A DNA stretch of 64,000 nt from positions 461,253-525,252 of the forward strand of contig JXTB01000026.1 in the NCBI GenBank assembly GCA_002914805.1. Direction: 5' to 3'. Positions 35,515-48,131 of this stretch are shown in pieces. Positions within the stretch are counted from its first letter, which is position 1. Every line of letters begins with the position of its first letter. Position numbers and translations under genes: made by a program. Source of the DNA: Parasponia andersonii (Eukaryota > Streptophyta > Magnoliopsida > Rosales > Cannabaceae). The notes under the pieces are model-generated. The model made no database searches. It saw only the letters and a list, made by a program, of their open reading frames with translations, and had not been told where the DNA came from.

Positions 35515-38500
35515 GTGTTTAACAGCTCAGACATATCACCATTAAACCAGATTGAAGTTGTTTTTATAACAAGCACTCATCATTATCTCACTAACATCTT
35601 AGCATATTGTTTCAGACTTGTAAGGGATGCCTCCGAGAAGGGTTCCGAGGCACCAGCCAGGTGCCGAACCTCGTCATCCGGATTTCACTCATCTGATTGA
35701 GGCAATACAGTAGGCATTTGCTCAGATGAGCAGTCTAGACTATTACCTTCCAGTTTCGAAGGAACGTCAGTTGGATCAGTCTGATCATCTCCAATAGTTC
35801 ATGTGTCTCCACCTAGGGCAGTTTGATGGTAGACCAGAAGCTCTCATAGCAGTTGCTTAGTTGTGTGAGATAGAGAGGCACTTTTGGGCCCTTGGTACTC
35901 TGATTGATTTTCAGGCTGTGTTTGTTGTTACCCATTTGATGGGAAGTGCCATTCACTAGTGAGAGACAGTGGAACGGATGCTAGATGTGGTGGGTATGAC
36001 TTGGGAGGACTTTGTACAGATTTTCAAGACCTAGTATGCTAACGAAGATCAACAAGATGAAGTGGTGAACCAGTTTGACTTTGTTTCAAGGTAACAGAAT
36101 GGTAAATGAGTACCTGATAGAGTTCACTGAGTTGGCAACTATTGCTCCTGGGTCGGCTATGAGTGATAAGTACCAAGTTGAGAAGTTTAGGAGTCGTCCT
36201 AATCAAAACATCTTCAACAAGATTGGTACTCAGACTTTCCGTACTCTTCCTGAGATTGCAATGGTAGCCTAGTGGGCAGAGACCATCAAAGAGGGATTGG
36301 ATTCCCAAAGGAACCAGCGGAGAGGAAATGACAGGAAAGTCACTAGAAGAAACCAAGGGCAGTGGTCAGCCTAAGGTACTCTGAATAGTGGAAGCTTGAA
36401 CAATAGTGGTTCTTTTAGGGGTGGTAGAGGTAGTCCGTATGGAGGACGTTTTGTTTATGGCTAGTAGGGCCATCGGAAGAAGGAATGTCCCAACCGTCTG
36501 CAGAAATCTTCTCTTTCTTAGGGAGGACCGCAAAGAAGCCAGTCAAGTTCTATTTCTTATTAGAATACTCAAGCAAGGCCGCAACAGTCACAGGGTGTTT
36601 CACAGACTTTTACTTCCCTTCAGCTTTATCAGCAACAATACTACCCTCAGGTTTTACTCAGAGTTTTCTGACTCCTCAGGCCTCAAGAAGTCAAGGTGGG
36701 TGTGGGTATAGCAGTAGTGGTCCAGGGTCCAGCAGCAACTATCCTAGCCCTAGAAGGAGCAACAAGGGAAAAAGAAAGGTAATTGGTTAAGCCTATACTT
36801 TTACTGGGGTAGACAACACTCAGGATCGCACGAACTTAGGTGTTGTTAACGGTATGATCCTTCTTTCACACTCTTGGGCACATGTTTTGTTTGATACTGG
36901 TGTATCCTATTAATTCATATTCTTATTTTTTGCTTTACAATTGGAGTTGAAATTTTTTGATTTGGATTATGTATTGACATTGGGTAAACCTATGGGAGGA
37001 GTAGCTGATGTATCTAATATGTATACGTCTTGTCAGGTTGTGGTTGGTAATAGCAAGCTTGCTGATTTGATTGTGTTGCCGATAGGATAGTATGACGTGA
37101 TGCTCAGTATGGATTGGTTGTCAAAGTTTCGAGCTGTTGTAGACTTTCATATGAAGCAGGTGACTTTTTTTCCCTAGTGATAGGCATCCTATTGTCTATC
37201 AAGCGAGAATGAGTCCGTTGAAGCTTAGTCATGTTCTTAAAGTATGCATGGGTGGAAGGAAGAAACTTGAGTGTTATGGGAACTTGTTTGGCATTGATGG
37301 CGAGGTGAGGACAGACGGTCAAGACCCATGGATTCCGGTGGTAAGTGAGTATTCGGAGGTGTTTTCTAAAGACTTACTGGGATTATTACCAGATAGGGAG
37401 ATTGAGTTCTGTATTGAACTAGTTTCTGGAACTTAGCCAGTTTCTATTCCAGCCTATCGCATTGCTCCTTCTGAGATAGAAGAATTGAGGGACCAATTGG
37501 ACGATCTGTTTTCCAAAGGCTTCATTCGTAGTAGCACTTCCCCTTAGGGTGCTCTTGTTTTGTTTGCAAAGAAAGTTGATGGTTCATTGAGACTTTGTGT
37601 GGACTATAAGAAGTTGAATCAGTTGACAGTGAAGAATAAATATCCTTTGCCAAGGATAGATAAGTTGTTTAATCAACTCGGTGGTTTGAGATTCTTTTTA
37701 GAGATTGTTTTGAGATCCAGTTATCATCAGTTGAAAATAAGAGAGGATAATATACCTAAGACAATATGTAGAACTCGGCATAGTCACTTTGAGTTTCTGG
37801 TGATGCCGTTTGGTTTGACGAATGCTCCTGCAATTTCTATAGATCTTTTGAATTAGATCTTGAGGCCATTTTTGGACCATTTTGTGGTTATATTCATCGA
37901 CGACATCCTGGTGTATTCCAAGACTCGGGAGGAGCATTTGAACATCTAGGGATAGTACTTAAGACTTTGAGAGATCATCGGTTGTATGCTAAGAAATTGA
38001 AGTGTGACTTTTGGATGTCAGAAGTGAAGTTCTTAGGGCACGTGATTTCTCACAGAGGCATATCAGTTAATCCCGCTAAGATAGAAGCTGTTTTGGAGTG
38101 GGAGAGACCAAGAAATATGACAGAGATGTGGAGTTTCCTTAGTTTGGCAGGTTACTAATGCTGTTTTGTGCAAGATTTCTCGAGGATTTCCTTGCCTTTG
38201 ACAAAGTTGACTAGGAAGGAAGTCAAGTTTGTTTGGGATCATGAATATGAAGAAACTTTTGTCAGGTTGTAGCAGAGCCATACCAGTTCTTACTCTTCCT
38301 AATAGTAATAAGCCATATATGGTCTGCACTGATGCTTCAAAGACGGGTTTGGGATGCGTCTTGATGCAGAATAGTCGAGCTATTGCTTACACTTCTCGTC
38401 AGTTAAAGTCATATAAGAAGAACTATCCCACCCATGATTTGGAACTTGCAACCGTAATATTTGTGTTGAAGATTTGGCGATGTTATTTGTATGGTGTGAA

Positions 38501-38732
38501 GTTCGATATATTCTTCGATCATAAGAGTTTAAAGTATCTCTTTACTTAGAAGGATCTGAACTTAAGACAACGGAGATGAGTTGAGTATATGGACATTTAT
38601 GACTTCGACCTATAATATCATCCTGATAAGGCTAACATTATAGCTGATACACTGAGTAGGAAGCCTTATGGTGCACTAGCTGCACTGGTGTTTAAAGATT
38701 GGAGGAACTTAGCTGTGATTGGTGGCTACAAC

Positions 38733-41624
38733 TGTTATGCCCCCTTGGCTTAACTATATGACTATGTAGGTTAAACTAGGATGCATTATTCTTTTATAAA
38801 CCATATTTTTAGTTTTGCAAAAAGGTGGGCCAAATTTAAATTTTTCGAGCTCTAAAACAAAAGAAACTATGTGGCATTACTTTTTAAAAGTGTCTTTACA
38901 AAATATACAACTAAAACCTCCATATCAGTTTATCTTGGCATCAGCAGTAATATTTACAACACACTAGAATAACAAAATACATAGAAAACACCTCCCACAA
39001 GTCAAGTTCGTCTACATCGGTATGATCATAGCGACAAGAAAGCGTGCTAGCCAACCAACAACTCTATATATCAAAAACTTCCTCACCTGCATCACAGGAA
39101 CTAAATGAGCTAATGTTCAGTAAGTAAAGATCATGCATGCTCGTGAACATGTTTCATGCATAAACTTTATTGAAATTCCCATTGTACTCTTTCTTTCATA
39201 ACTTTTTGTTTTGATGCACTTTTGTTTGAAAACATTTCTTTATAGGGCCCTTGAGTACATTACAAAGTCGCGGCAGTCGATAGGCCGTGCCCACCTATGT
39301 GGGAAGGAAACACATGGCCAATGTGAACCATACCTACCCAATGCAGACCGACTAAGTAATGCACCTATTAAATCTTATAGTACAATGCTCAGTCCTGGCA
39401 GTCGGTAAACCATGCCCACCTATGCGGGAAGAATGCCTGTGCAAACCATACTTACCCAATGCAGACAGACTAAACACTGTACTTAAAACATATGTCGTAA
39501 AATTAGTACAATGATACTACTTTAAATCCAATGTGTGGAAAACTTCACTTCTTTGAAAATCATGCTTAATGATCATGCCATGTTTATATTTTCGTAAGCT
39601 TTGCAACAATAATATAAATAACATATAATTGAAATAATATACATAAGCATGTAGGAAAACATCTTGTATCTACTATTGTTCTTGTGATGTAGTTAAAATA
39701 AATCTTCACTTATCTTGTGTCCGGTAGAAAAGATAGTGGAAATGGTCAGTATCCTCTGTGGCAAGGTGTGTGGAAGACCTGATGTCAATTTTATTACTAA
39801 CATTATCACTACAATGTAAAATGATTAAAAAAAAAAGTACAAGACCGAATCACAGCTTTTACACAAGAAGGAACCCTAATCACAAAATGAACCAAAATAT
39901 CATCTACTTTTATAAAAACTAGTCCATTTGCTTCTAAAAATATTTGGACAGCTCCTTCCCTAATTTTAGGACATCCCCACTTGATTAAAATCATAGTTTA
40001 AGACCTGTAAAACAATCAACAAGCCAATTCCCACATATACAACCCAAAGAGGATCATTTAGAGTAACCTAAATGTACTTGGATTCCTTTCAATTTGGACA
40101 AAGTTTAAGACCAATTTTACAATTATGTGTCATTATAACCAGCCACCAAATGAGTAAAATAAATAATAGGATCCATAAAATATACACTCCAAGTTTAGAA
40201 AATCAGATTACAAATAGAAAAATATAATCTACCACACATGAAAACACTTAAATCCATAACTAGCACACTTAGGGCTTTAAGTCTAACTTTAATCCTCCAC
40301 TTAAATTCTATTTTTCCAGGAATGTATAAGGTTTCCTAGGACCTCTATTCATCAAATAAAAGCTTTAATTTAAGAGATAAAGCAAAAGAAATAAATTACC
40401 AATTCTAAATTCTATAAAAAGCTCACCTTGACTAGTTTGAACTTTTGTTGAAGCTCTTGCCTTCTACTTCGAAAAAACTGATTTCCAAAGCTTTGAAATT
40501 GATCTTAGGACTTAAGAGGACCTAGAGAAATCATTATTTAAGTGGTATCAAGTGGATAATTGAAATAAGAAAACAAAACCTAGGAAGGAGAACTAGTAGA
40601 ATTACCTTGACTAGTTTGGACCTATCTTGCTTTCTTGAGCTCCAAATTGAGTTCTACCACTTGGAAACTCTTGGAAATGGTTAAGGAGAGCTGAGAGAAC
40701 TCTAAAAAATGAGTGGGAGAGTTTCTGGTCATGGCTGGAGAGAAAGGAGAAGAAAATGACCAGATTTGGACTAAAAGTGATACTTAATGACTAAGAAATG
40801 GCATAACTTAAGTTCTAAGGGGTATTTTGGGAATTTTGCACCTTACTTTCCATGTGTCCAGCTCTAAAACATCCTTAGCATACTCACCACGTTGCTGGTC
40901 AATCCTATACACCCAAGTGTAGACCAAAATGGTGAAACCTAGCTTAGAAGGTGAAAACTAGTTATACTTTGACCTATAATCCCATATGGCCAATCTTATT
41001 GTAATCTAGTGAAACCTAAACCCATAACCAATCATTAAACATAAAAATAAGTCAATTTAACTCCAATTAATAATGCAAACATAGTATCAATGCCTAATTA
41101 ATAGAACACACAAAATTAACATTACGCGATTAAGCCGAACCTAAGCTAGCTTAGTGTAATTAAATATAGTTCAGTTTAATGACTGCCACCTCGTGCTTAC
41201 CTGGGCCGACAAATAAAATACTATAAGGGAGTCCTGTACATTGAATTAAAGTTATGATGTGTTAAACGTACAATGAATTTGGCTCTAAAAAGCGTGAAAA
41301 TGTACTTTACCAAAAACTACTATTTTACCTAGTTACCATCAAACTTGATTTTAATGCATGACCACATTATATTGTATTCATGAATATATATTCTTTGTTC
41401 TTCTCACACACCTAACTCTCTCTCTCTCTGAGGGTACTGAACCTTTACACTGCATGGGAACACTTTAACAAATATTAGTACAATAACATATATTGAAAGC
41501 ATTTAACAATAAAGAATGAGAAATCTACTATAAAGTTGATTCTAGTCACTTGATATGTCTATTATGCAATATGAACATGTTTATTATTAGCTTATTATGC
41601 ATGTGAGAATCTTGGGCATTACAA
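38733..41624 (-). mobile_element. 2.9-kb reverse-oriented LTR-like insertion (probable solo LTR)
   Basis: Read on the minus strand the unit starts TGTAATGCCCAAGATTC and ends GGGGGCATAACA, with inverted TGTWATGCCC termini. It lies between the RNase H and integrase parts of the chromovirus, which resume on either side. There is no coding region and no pair of terminal direct repeats, so a solo LTR of a Tekay-type family (whose LTRs are often 2-4 kb) is the best reading. Flanks ACAAC and ACACT are only a partial target duplication. Confidence 0.72.
39271..39520. repeat. ~125-bp degenerate tandem duplication inside the reverse LTR-like unit
   Basis: 'ggcagtcg...ccgtgcccacctatg.gggaag' and 'tacccaatgcagac.gactaa' occur twice, 125 bp apart (starts at 39271 and 39396). 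Confidence 0.75.
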
Positions 41625-43185
41625 CACTTACTGTACTTCGAGAATGAAGGGATTGCTTTCCTGAGCAATATTGTGATTTCACCATCACTTCTCCAGACTA
41701 TCTAGTAGAGTCAGTGGCAAGACGAGGAGTTGAGGACAATCTAGAACTGGCTCCAGAAGAGTGAATAGTTAGATGGTTGGAGTACCAATAGAGAAAGTTT
41801 CTTACTTTTCAGTTGGAAGTTGGCTGCAGCTAACAACACTAATCTTCGAGAAACCATTCTAACTGAGACTCACAAATCAAGGTTTGCAGTACATCCGGTT
41901 AGTGTTAAGATGTATCGAGACTTGAAGAGGTAGTATTGGTGGAAAGGTATGAAGAATGATATAGCTACCAAGTGTTTGACTTGTCAACAAGTCAAGGCTG
42001 AGCACCAGAGGCCAGCTGAGTTACTTCAACCATTACCAATTTTGGAGTGGAAGTAGGATAAGATCACGATGGACTTCATAACTAGTTTGCTGAAAACCTT
42101 GAGAAAAAATGACACAGTTTGGGTATAGTCGATCGGTTAACGAAGAGTGCTTACTGTATACTGATCCAAATAGACTACTCACTTACTAAGCTCAGTAAAC
42201 TATAAGTAGAGAACAACATATGCTTGTATAGTATGCCTTCAAGCATAGTCTCTCACATGGATCCAAGGTTTACTTCTAAGTTTTGGAGAGCCTTACAAAA
42301 AGCATTGAGTACACAGTTGGATATTAGTACGGCTCACCATCCAGAGACAGATAGTCAGTCTGAAAGGACCATTCAGATTCTTGAGAACATGCTACGTTGT
42401 TACATACTGGATTTTGGTGGGAATTAGGATGATCATCTTCCTTTGGTAGAATTTGCTTACAATAACAGTTACTAGACTAGTGTAGGTGTGGTTCCATATG
42501 AAGTGTTATATGGGAGGCCATGTAGATCGCCCTTGTGTTAGGTAGAACCTGAAAAGTGTGTTACTCTTGGACCAAAGCTGATTGAGGAGACCACTGAGAA
42601 GATCAGAGATATATAAAAGAGGCTCAAAAAGACCCAGAGTTGCCAGAGGAGTTATGCTGACCCAAAGAGGCATGAGGTAAAGTTCGATACTAGATTCAGT
42701 ATTTTTAAAAGTGATTCCAAGGCATGGTGTGATAAGGTTTAGAGTGAAGGGTAAGCTTGCTCTAAGGTATGTTGGTCCCTTTAAGATCACTGAGAGAATT
42801 AGACTAGTGGCGTATTGCTTGAATCTACCTACATAGTTGGGTCACGTGTATAATGTATTTCATATGTTAATATTGAAGAAGTACACGCCAGACCTATCTC
42901 ATATTATTTAGTACGTGCATGAACCGATCCAAGAAGATGTGTCCTATGAAGAGCAGCTTATTCGCCTGTTGGCTAGAGAGTTAAAGGTGCTTCACAACAG
43001 AGAGATTCCACTTGTCAAGGTGCTTTGGGAATATCACAAGGAAGACAAGGCTATTTAGGAACTCGAGACGGAGATGTACGAAAAGTACCTTTATTTGTTC
43101 AACTTTCAGTTAGAAGTTGTACTGTGATGTAAACCTTGACTTTTATTTTTAATTTCGGGATGAAATTCTTATAAGGAGGGGAGAA

Positions 43186-45114
43186 TGTAAAAACCTGGAA
43201 CTTTGAGAGTAAATTGGACATTTTACCAAATTTTCAGATATATTAATGGAGGGGTTAATTTGCAAAAATTTTGTATGGAGAGACTAAATTGTAATTTTGG
43301 GGAGACTAATTTGAAAGAGTTTTAAGGAATAGGGACTATAGTGCAATTTTTAAAAAATTGCACAGCCCCATTTATTCCCCCACGTGGGCACTTTCTCCCA
43401 CACTCACACACTCTCTCTCTTCTCTTTCCCTTGCCCCCGATCTCTTCCTCTTTCCCTCACTCTCGGTTCTTTCTCTCTCTCTCTCTCTCTCTCGGCCGAA
43501 GGAGACGACTGTTGCAGCAGCTGCCTCCTGCCATCATCCGGCCCATTTGACTGCCCGACATGAGCTCACCGTGCTGCCAGGAGCCTCCGCCACTAGTCCT
43601 GCCAACTACCGACGCCTGCTCATCGGAAAACGTGATTAATGGTAGTTTGAAGCTTTTCATCATCGACATCATTTTGGGTTGTTTTAGCTTGTGTTCTTAG
43701 GCTCGTTGGATTCGTCTCATCGTAAGGATCGTCAAGGTATACATATCTTAATCCCATACTGCCCGAATCAAAAGCTGCCATTTTTGGATATTTTGATCTT
43801 TAAGTTTAACTTTTTAATCCAACCGTTAGATCGTGTTTTTATTGTTATTTTTGGATTGTACTCAGAAAATGGGGAAGTTTGATATATATATATATATATA
43901 TATATATTGCTATGTTTGATGATCGGCACGAAAATCGAATCAGACGGCTAAGATTTACCTCAATTTGTGTGCCACCAGTTTAGTGTGGGCCCAGACCCGA
44001 ATTAGACCAGTGATATATCTAACTTCGCTATTTTGGGTGCTAGGAATTCAATGAAGAGGTCTGTTTATAGATTTGAAACTTTATTGAGAAGTTGGTTTTT
44101 CACAAGAGAATGATCGAGGGCTTGGAATTGGTTCCCGACCTTCTTGGCGATCGTCAACGACACCTTGAGGATTCAATAGTATAGTATCACTATTCTTGTG
44201 AGGTAGGGACTTAATTACCTTTTTTTTTTTTTTTTACCGTTTTCGAATAAAATTTCTTTTCTGCAACATTTGAGAACAAACGTGGTTTTTGAGTTATTTG
44301 AATATATGTGGTGAAACAAACTTATTTTTGGTTGCCCTTCCAGGTTTGGTCCACAACTCATGGGTGTCCCTTCTGGGTATGGGCTTAGGTGTCAGGCAGG
44401 CTATTAGGTACACTTAGTACTATCATCCTGGGTCTGCACAAATGAGAGGATGGAAGCTCATGGGTATGAGTTCATATGCATCTAAATTGAATGATTTTGA
44501 TTTTACCATTTTATTTATACATATACTAATGGATTTCCGATTTTGGATCATTATATATGTATGTATTGGATTTGAACTAACCATGCGGGGACATTTCACC
44601 ACTAAATATTTTCAATCGAGGTAACTATTTTTCCTATTCGGTATTATGTGCTCACCCCCCTTACCTTCCTCCTCAGGTGGTATCTAGTGCAATCTTGGTG
44701 ATCTAGAGGAATAAGAGGCAATCTTGATTGTAGTTCGTTGTCTTAGTAATACTTGAAGTGCGTTGTTGTGGTCTTTGGACTGTTTGGGTCTTCTTTTAGA
44801 ATTGAACCAAGATTACTACATTTTATTTTTGGTTTGTGAATTCATGTATGTCATTCTGGTGTTTGATTTTGATATGAACGATGATGATGATGTTTGGACC
44901 TATATTTGACTTACATTTTTCTACATTTATTTAATCTATGTTTAATGGTATATACAAACTATGGAAGAGGTTCACGAGATGAAATTCTAGTAATTTTATT
45001 TAAATGGACCTTTTATAAAATTAATACTTTTTGACACTTTTCAAATAAATCAAGGAATTTCCTGTCTTCGTGAAATTCCCCTTCTGCCACTAGCCTGAGT
45101 TTTTGGTTATAACA
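43186..45114 (+). repeat. 3' LTR of the chromovirus
   Basis: Starts TGTAAAAACCTGG right after the purine run 'aaggaggggagaa' and ends TTATAACA. It is 1929 bp. It contains a CT repeat at about 43469-43492 and a TA repeat at about 43884-43908, and lacks the insertion found in the 5' copy. Confidence 0.9.
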
Positions 45115-47480
45115 GCTCCACTAAAAATTTGAAACTGCATTCTTAAAATTATAAAATTAATTTTACTCAAAAAACAGTAATTAGTCCATTGATTTAATCA
45201 TTATATGTAGTTTCATTCTCCATAGATGATTCATAATCGAAGCTAGGTCAATTTTTCGCTGACTTCTTCAATTATATCTTTATCCTTGTATCTTATTAAT
45301 TCACTAATAAATAATTAATTTATAAATATATTATAAATTAAGTACTCAAACTGATCAAATTCTAAATGGAATGAATAGATTCTACAATATTTAAGTTATA
45401 GTCCTAACTATCTACCTCATTATGTTCCCAATATATAAATAATTCGGCTTGATCAAAATATACATTAACAAGTATGTCAAAAAATATAATGACATAAATA
45501 GGAGGTTGTAACTATTCAGGATTAAGAATAATTCATATATGAACATCTTTTGATGTTATTTGAAATCTCAATAGTCAACAAAATTTATAAGATTCAAATT
45601 AGGTCGGATCTTGTCTTATATAGTCTTATTATATACAGTACCTCAATTATGATATAAACTCATTAATAGTCCGTATAAAACTAGTGGACCGCACTAATAA
45701 TATTTAATCTAAAATCTTTAACTTTTAATTAATTATTACACACTAAATTTAGTTTATTATCTATAAACTTAATCGACATGCATATAACACTTATAACATT
45801 CAGAGTTATCTTAATAAACTAAGAATTTTTTAATATTTATAAGACATACAAAATATGTACAATTTTAAATAGAAAAAAAATATTATTTTATTTATTTAAC
45901 AAGTATCCAAATTACATGCTTTAAAAGCATCGACCCCAAAAATCCTAATCCTTGGGATCACTCTTATCATGTCTCTGAGTTGTAATTATTTGAAGTCGAT
46001 CCTCTGTTTTCCCGATTCCATAGTTTTAAGACATAAAGTCCCAGATTACTATCTGGTATAGTTAGGGATTTATCTATGTAAACAAATTGTATTTCCGTTG
46101 AGTTCAGTAACATCAGAAAGAATTCCATCCCTTGCTTTCTGTCTATAAAAATTTCCCTGACAATGTTTCCTGTTTTTAAAAGTAGTTAAGAATCCAAACA
46201 AAGATTTCAATAAAATTTTCGGATGTTTTAAAATTGACAAACATTATTATGGGATTGCTACCCTGCCATTAAGTAACTTAAGCAAGAGAAGACAAGTAGG
46301 AATTGAATTGATCAAAAGTTAGTTCTGCCAACTTTCGAACCATACATATTTATATTGCTTTTATCAATTGTTTCATCAGAAAAAGAGACAAAACACATGC
46401 GTCATCATAACATATATATTATATACCGACTAAAGGATCAAATAGCGTAGACATTCACGCCACTCCACGACATAATATGCCAGCTGTAAAAGCAAAATAA
46501 ATTAACATGTCTTCCTATCTAGATCGAGAAATAAATAATATTAACACGTGGCATTAGTTGAGGTTCTTTTACACCTCAAATATGACAAATCTAAAGTACT
46601 GATTGTCAGGAATATTCTTTTACACAACACGACGTAACACAACATGCCAAACCTCGTTATGCGACACCACATATCGCATGATGGATCGATTGAAAATATC
46701 TGCTTAGGCTCCTCCGGTCTGAGGTAATTTCAGTTTTCAATGAACGTATGATTATTTGTGGTGTTTAGAATAATTGTATTTAAATGTACTCAAATAATTT
46801 TGTTATGATTTGATTTTAGAATGTAAAATAATTATTTTTAATTATACATAGGAATCTGTTTAAATTAAAATTAAAAAATTAAATTATTTATAAAATAATA
46901 AAATTTATTAGTATAAAATAAAATAATTTATTATAATTTTTAAGATGTCCTATTTTTTTTGTTTCGTTTTTTAGGATGAGTTTTGGATGTAAGATCATTT
47001 AGTTATACTCAAATTATTTTTTTTATGATTTTAGAATGTAAAATGATTATGTTTGATTTTGCATAGAAATGTGTTTAAATTAAAATTAAAAAATTAAATT
47101 ATTTATAAAATAATAAAATTTATTAGTATAAAATAAAATAATTTATTATGATTTTTAAGATTTTTATTTATTTTTTATTTTTTAAGATGAGTTTTAGATG
47201 TAAGGTCATTTAAAATTCACATATTTTAATAATTTTATGATGAATCTTCGCTTAAAAAAATTTGATTCCCAAAATGATTAGAAAGTTAAAACGATACTAA
47301 TAACCATTCCATTATCCCGTGCCGAACGCCCTTTATATTCATCTCTACTGAGTTTAAGCTAAACCAACTCGTAGATCATATATATTGGAATAAGATCCGT
47401 GTTCAAATTCCTATCCGATTCTCTGTTCAACAATTAATAAAAAGAAAGCTCATTAAACTTTTTTTCCCTCACGTGCTTAT
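45115..47480. other. AT-rich spacer
   Basis: No gene or RNA is supported. The left part is the chromovirus target flank. 'gagttgtaattatttgaag' near 45980 resembles a word near 27957 in the copia debris, so scattered old LTR fragments are likely. A 219-bp tandem duplication occupies 46787-47224. Confidence 0.55.
46787..47224. repeat. ~219-bp AT-rich tandem duplication
   Basis: Both copies (start 46787 and 47006) run 'tactcaaat..tttt...gattttagaatgtaaaat', then 'gtttaaattaaaattaaa', 'tataaaataataaaattt' and end 'gatgtaaggtcattta'. The copies differ at scattered sites and by small length changes, so it is not an assembly artefact. Confidence 0.85.
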
Positions 47481-48070
47481 TGTTGTGCGGTCTAAAATCC
47501 TATGTCAGGTCGCATGAGTAAGATTAAGTGCGACCTTTACCGCGTAAGTTATGCGCGACCTCTTCCAAATAGGTTATGTGTGACCAGAATGAAAAGGTGA
47601 CTAGTCTATGCTTCGTCAAACGGGTAACCTACAAGGAAAGGGAAACAAAAGTTTATCTTTCAAGTTCAGCCAGTTACCCAATTTAAGTGATTACCCAATT
47701 ATATTGTTACTCAAATTGTATTACCCGATTGTACAGTTACCCCTTCTCACAATTGGGAACATTGAGCTTCCTTCATCTATATAAAGGGAGTTCAATGTTT
47801 CAGTGAGGGGAGAGAAGACTTTTCTGATCTGGAGAGGCTAAGGAATTCTTGAGAGTGTTTTCTTCTTCTTTCCGGACAACACATTGTAATTTTGAGTTCT
47901 TGTAATTCTCCAGAAAATAGTGAAAAACAGTGGACGTAAGCTCATCTTTTTCGGGACTGAACCACTATAAAATCTTTGCCTCTTTATTTGCTTTGATTTA
48001 TAACCCTTTTCACACAAGCCACATCTCGTAATTTTTTCTAAATTTATTGTTGACAAAACCTCCATCAACA
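47481..48070 (+). repeat. 5' LTR of the second Tat element
   Basis: Starts TGTTGTGCGG and ends CCTCCATCAACA, 590 bp. It carries fewer GCGACCTC minisatellite units than the copies at 57590 and 58209. The rest aligns closely with them. Confidence 0.92.
47778..47786 (+). promoter_or_regulatory. TATA-like box of LTR
   Basis: TATATAAAG lies about 290 bp before the LTR end and is conserved in the copies near 57962 and 58557. It is a likely promoter element of the fossil. Confidence 0.55.
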
Positions 48071-48071
48071 A

Positions 48072-48090
48072 TTGGCACTAGAAGGAGGGC
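48072..48090 (+). other. Primer binding site of the second Tat element
   Basis: TTGGCACTAGAAGGAGGGC begins one base after the LTR end. The position and the TTGGC start fit a tRNA primer site of non-chromovirus gypsy elements. The exact tRNA is not identified. Confidence 0.6.
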
Positions 48091-48131
48091 TATTCCGGCA
48101 AAACAGTTTGTCAAATTTCGTTTTTTTAATA

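Larger units (their letters stand above)
35626..43130 (+). pseudogene. Broken gag-pol region of the chromovirus
   Basis: Approximate parts: gag 35626-36780 with a Gln/Ser-rich end; aspartic protease near 36890-37140 (LFDTG, MDWL); RT 37440-38150 with [29 protein letters not shown] and an FIDDILVYS motif; RNase H 38230-38690 with [15 protein letters not shown] and YPTHDLELA; integrase 41630-42760 with [18 protein letters not shown] and DTDSQSERTIQ-type catalytic-core words; and a chromodomain-like C-terminus at about 42830-43130. Words such as SRKPYGALAA and KQLHSRF-type spacing fit the Tekay/Del clade. A later insertion sits inside. The region is interrupted many times and cannot make protein. 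Confidence 0.88.
31774..45114 (+). mobile_element. Ty3/gypsy Tekay/Del-like chromovirus with two nested insertions, broken
   Basis: LTRs start TRTAAAA and end in AACA or a close variant. A near-matching 5-bp target duplication (ACTCC at 31769-31773, GCTCC at 45115-45119) supports the boundaries. Gag, protease, RT, RNase H, integrase and a chromodomain-like C-terminus follow in order. Two units inserted later: 33680-35150 in the 5' LTR and 38733-41624 between RNase H and integrase. Without them the element would be about 9 kb. It is interrupted at many places (well over ten) and its LTRs are clearly diverged, so it is older than the first Tat element. Confidence 0.9.
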
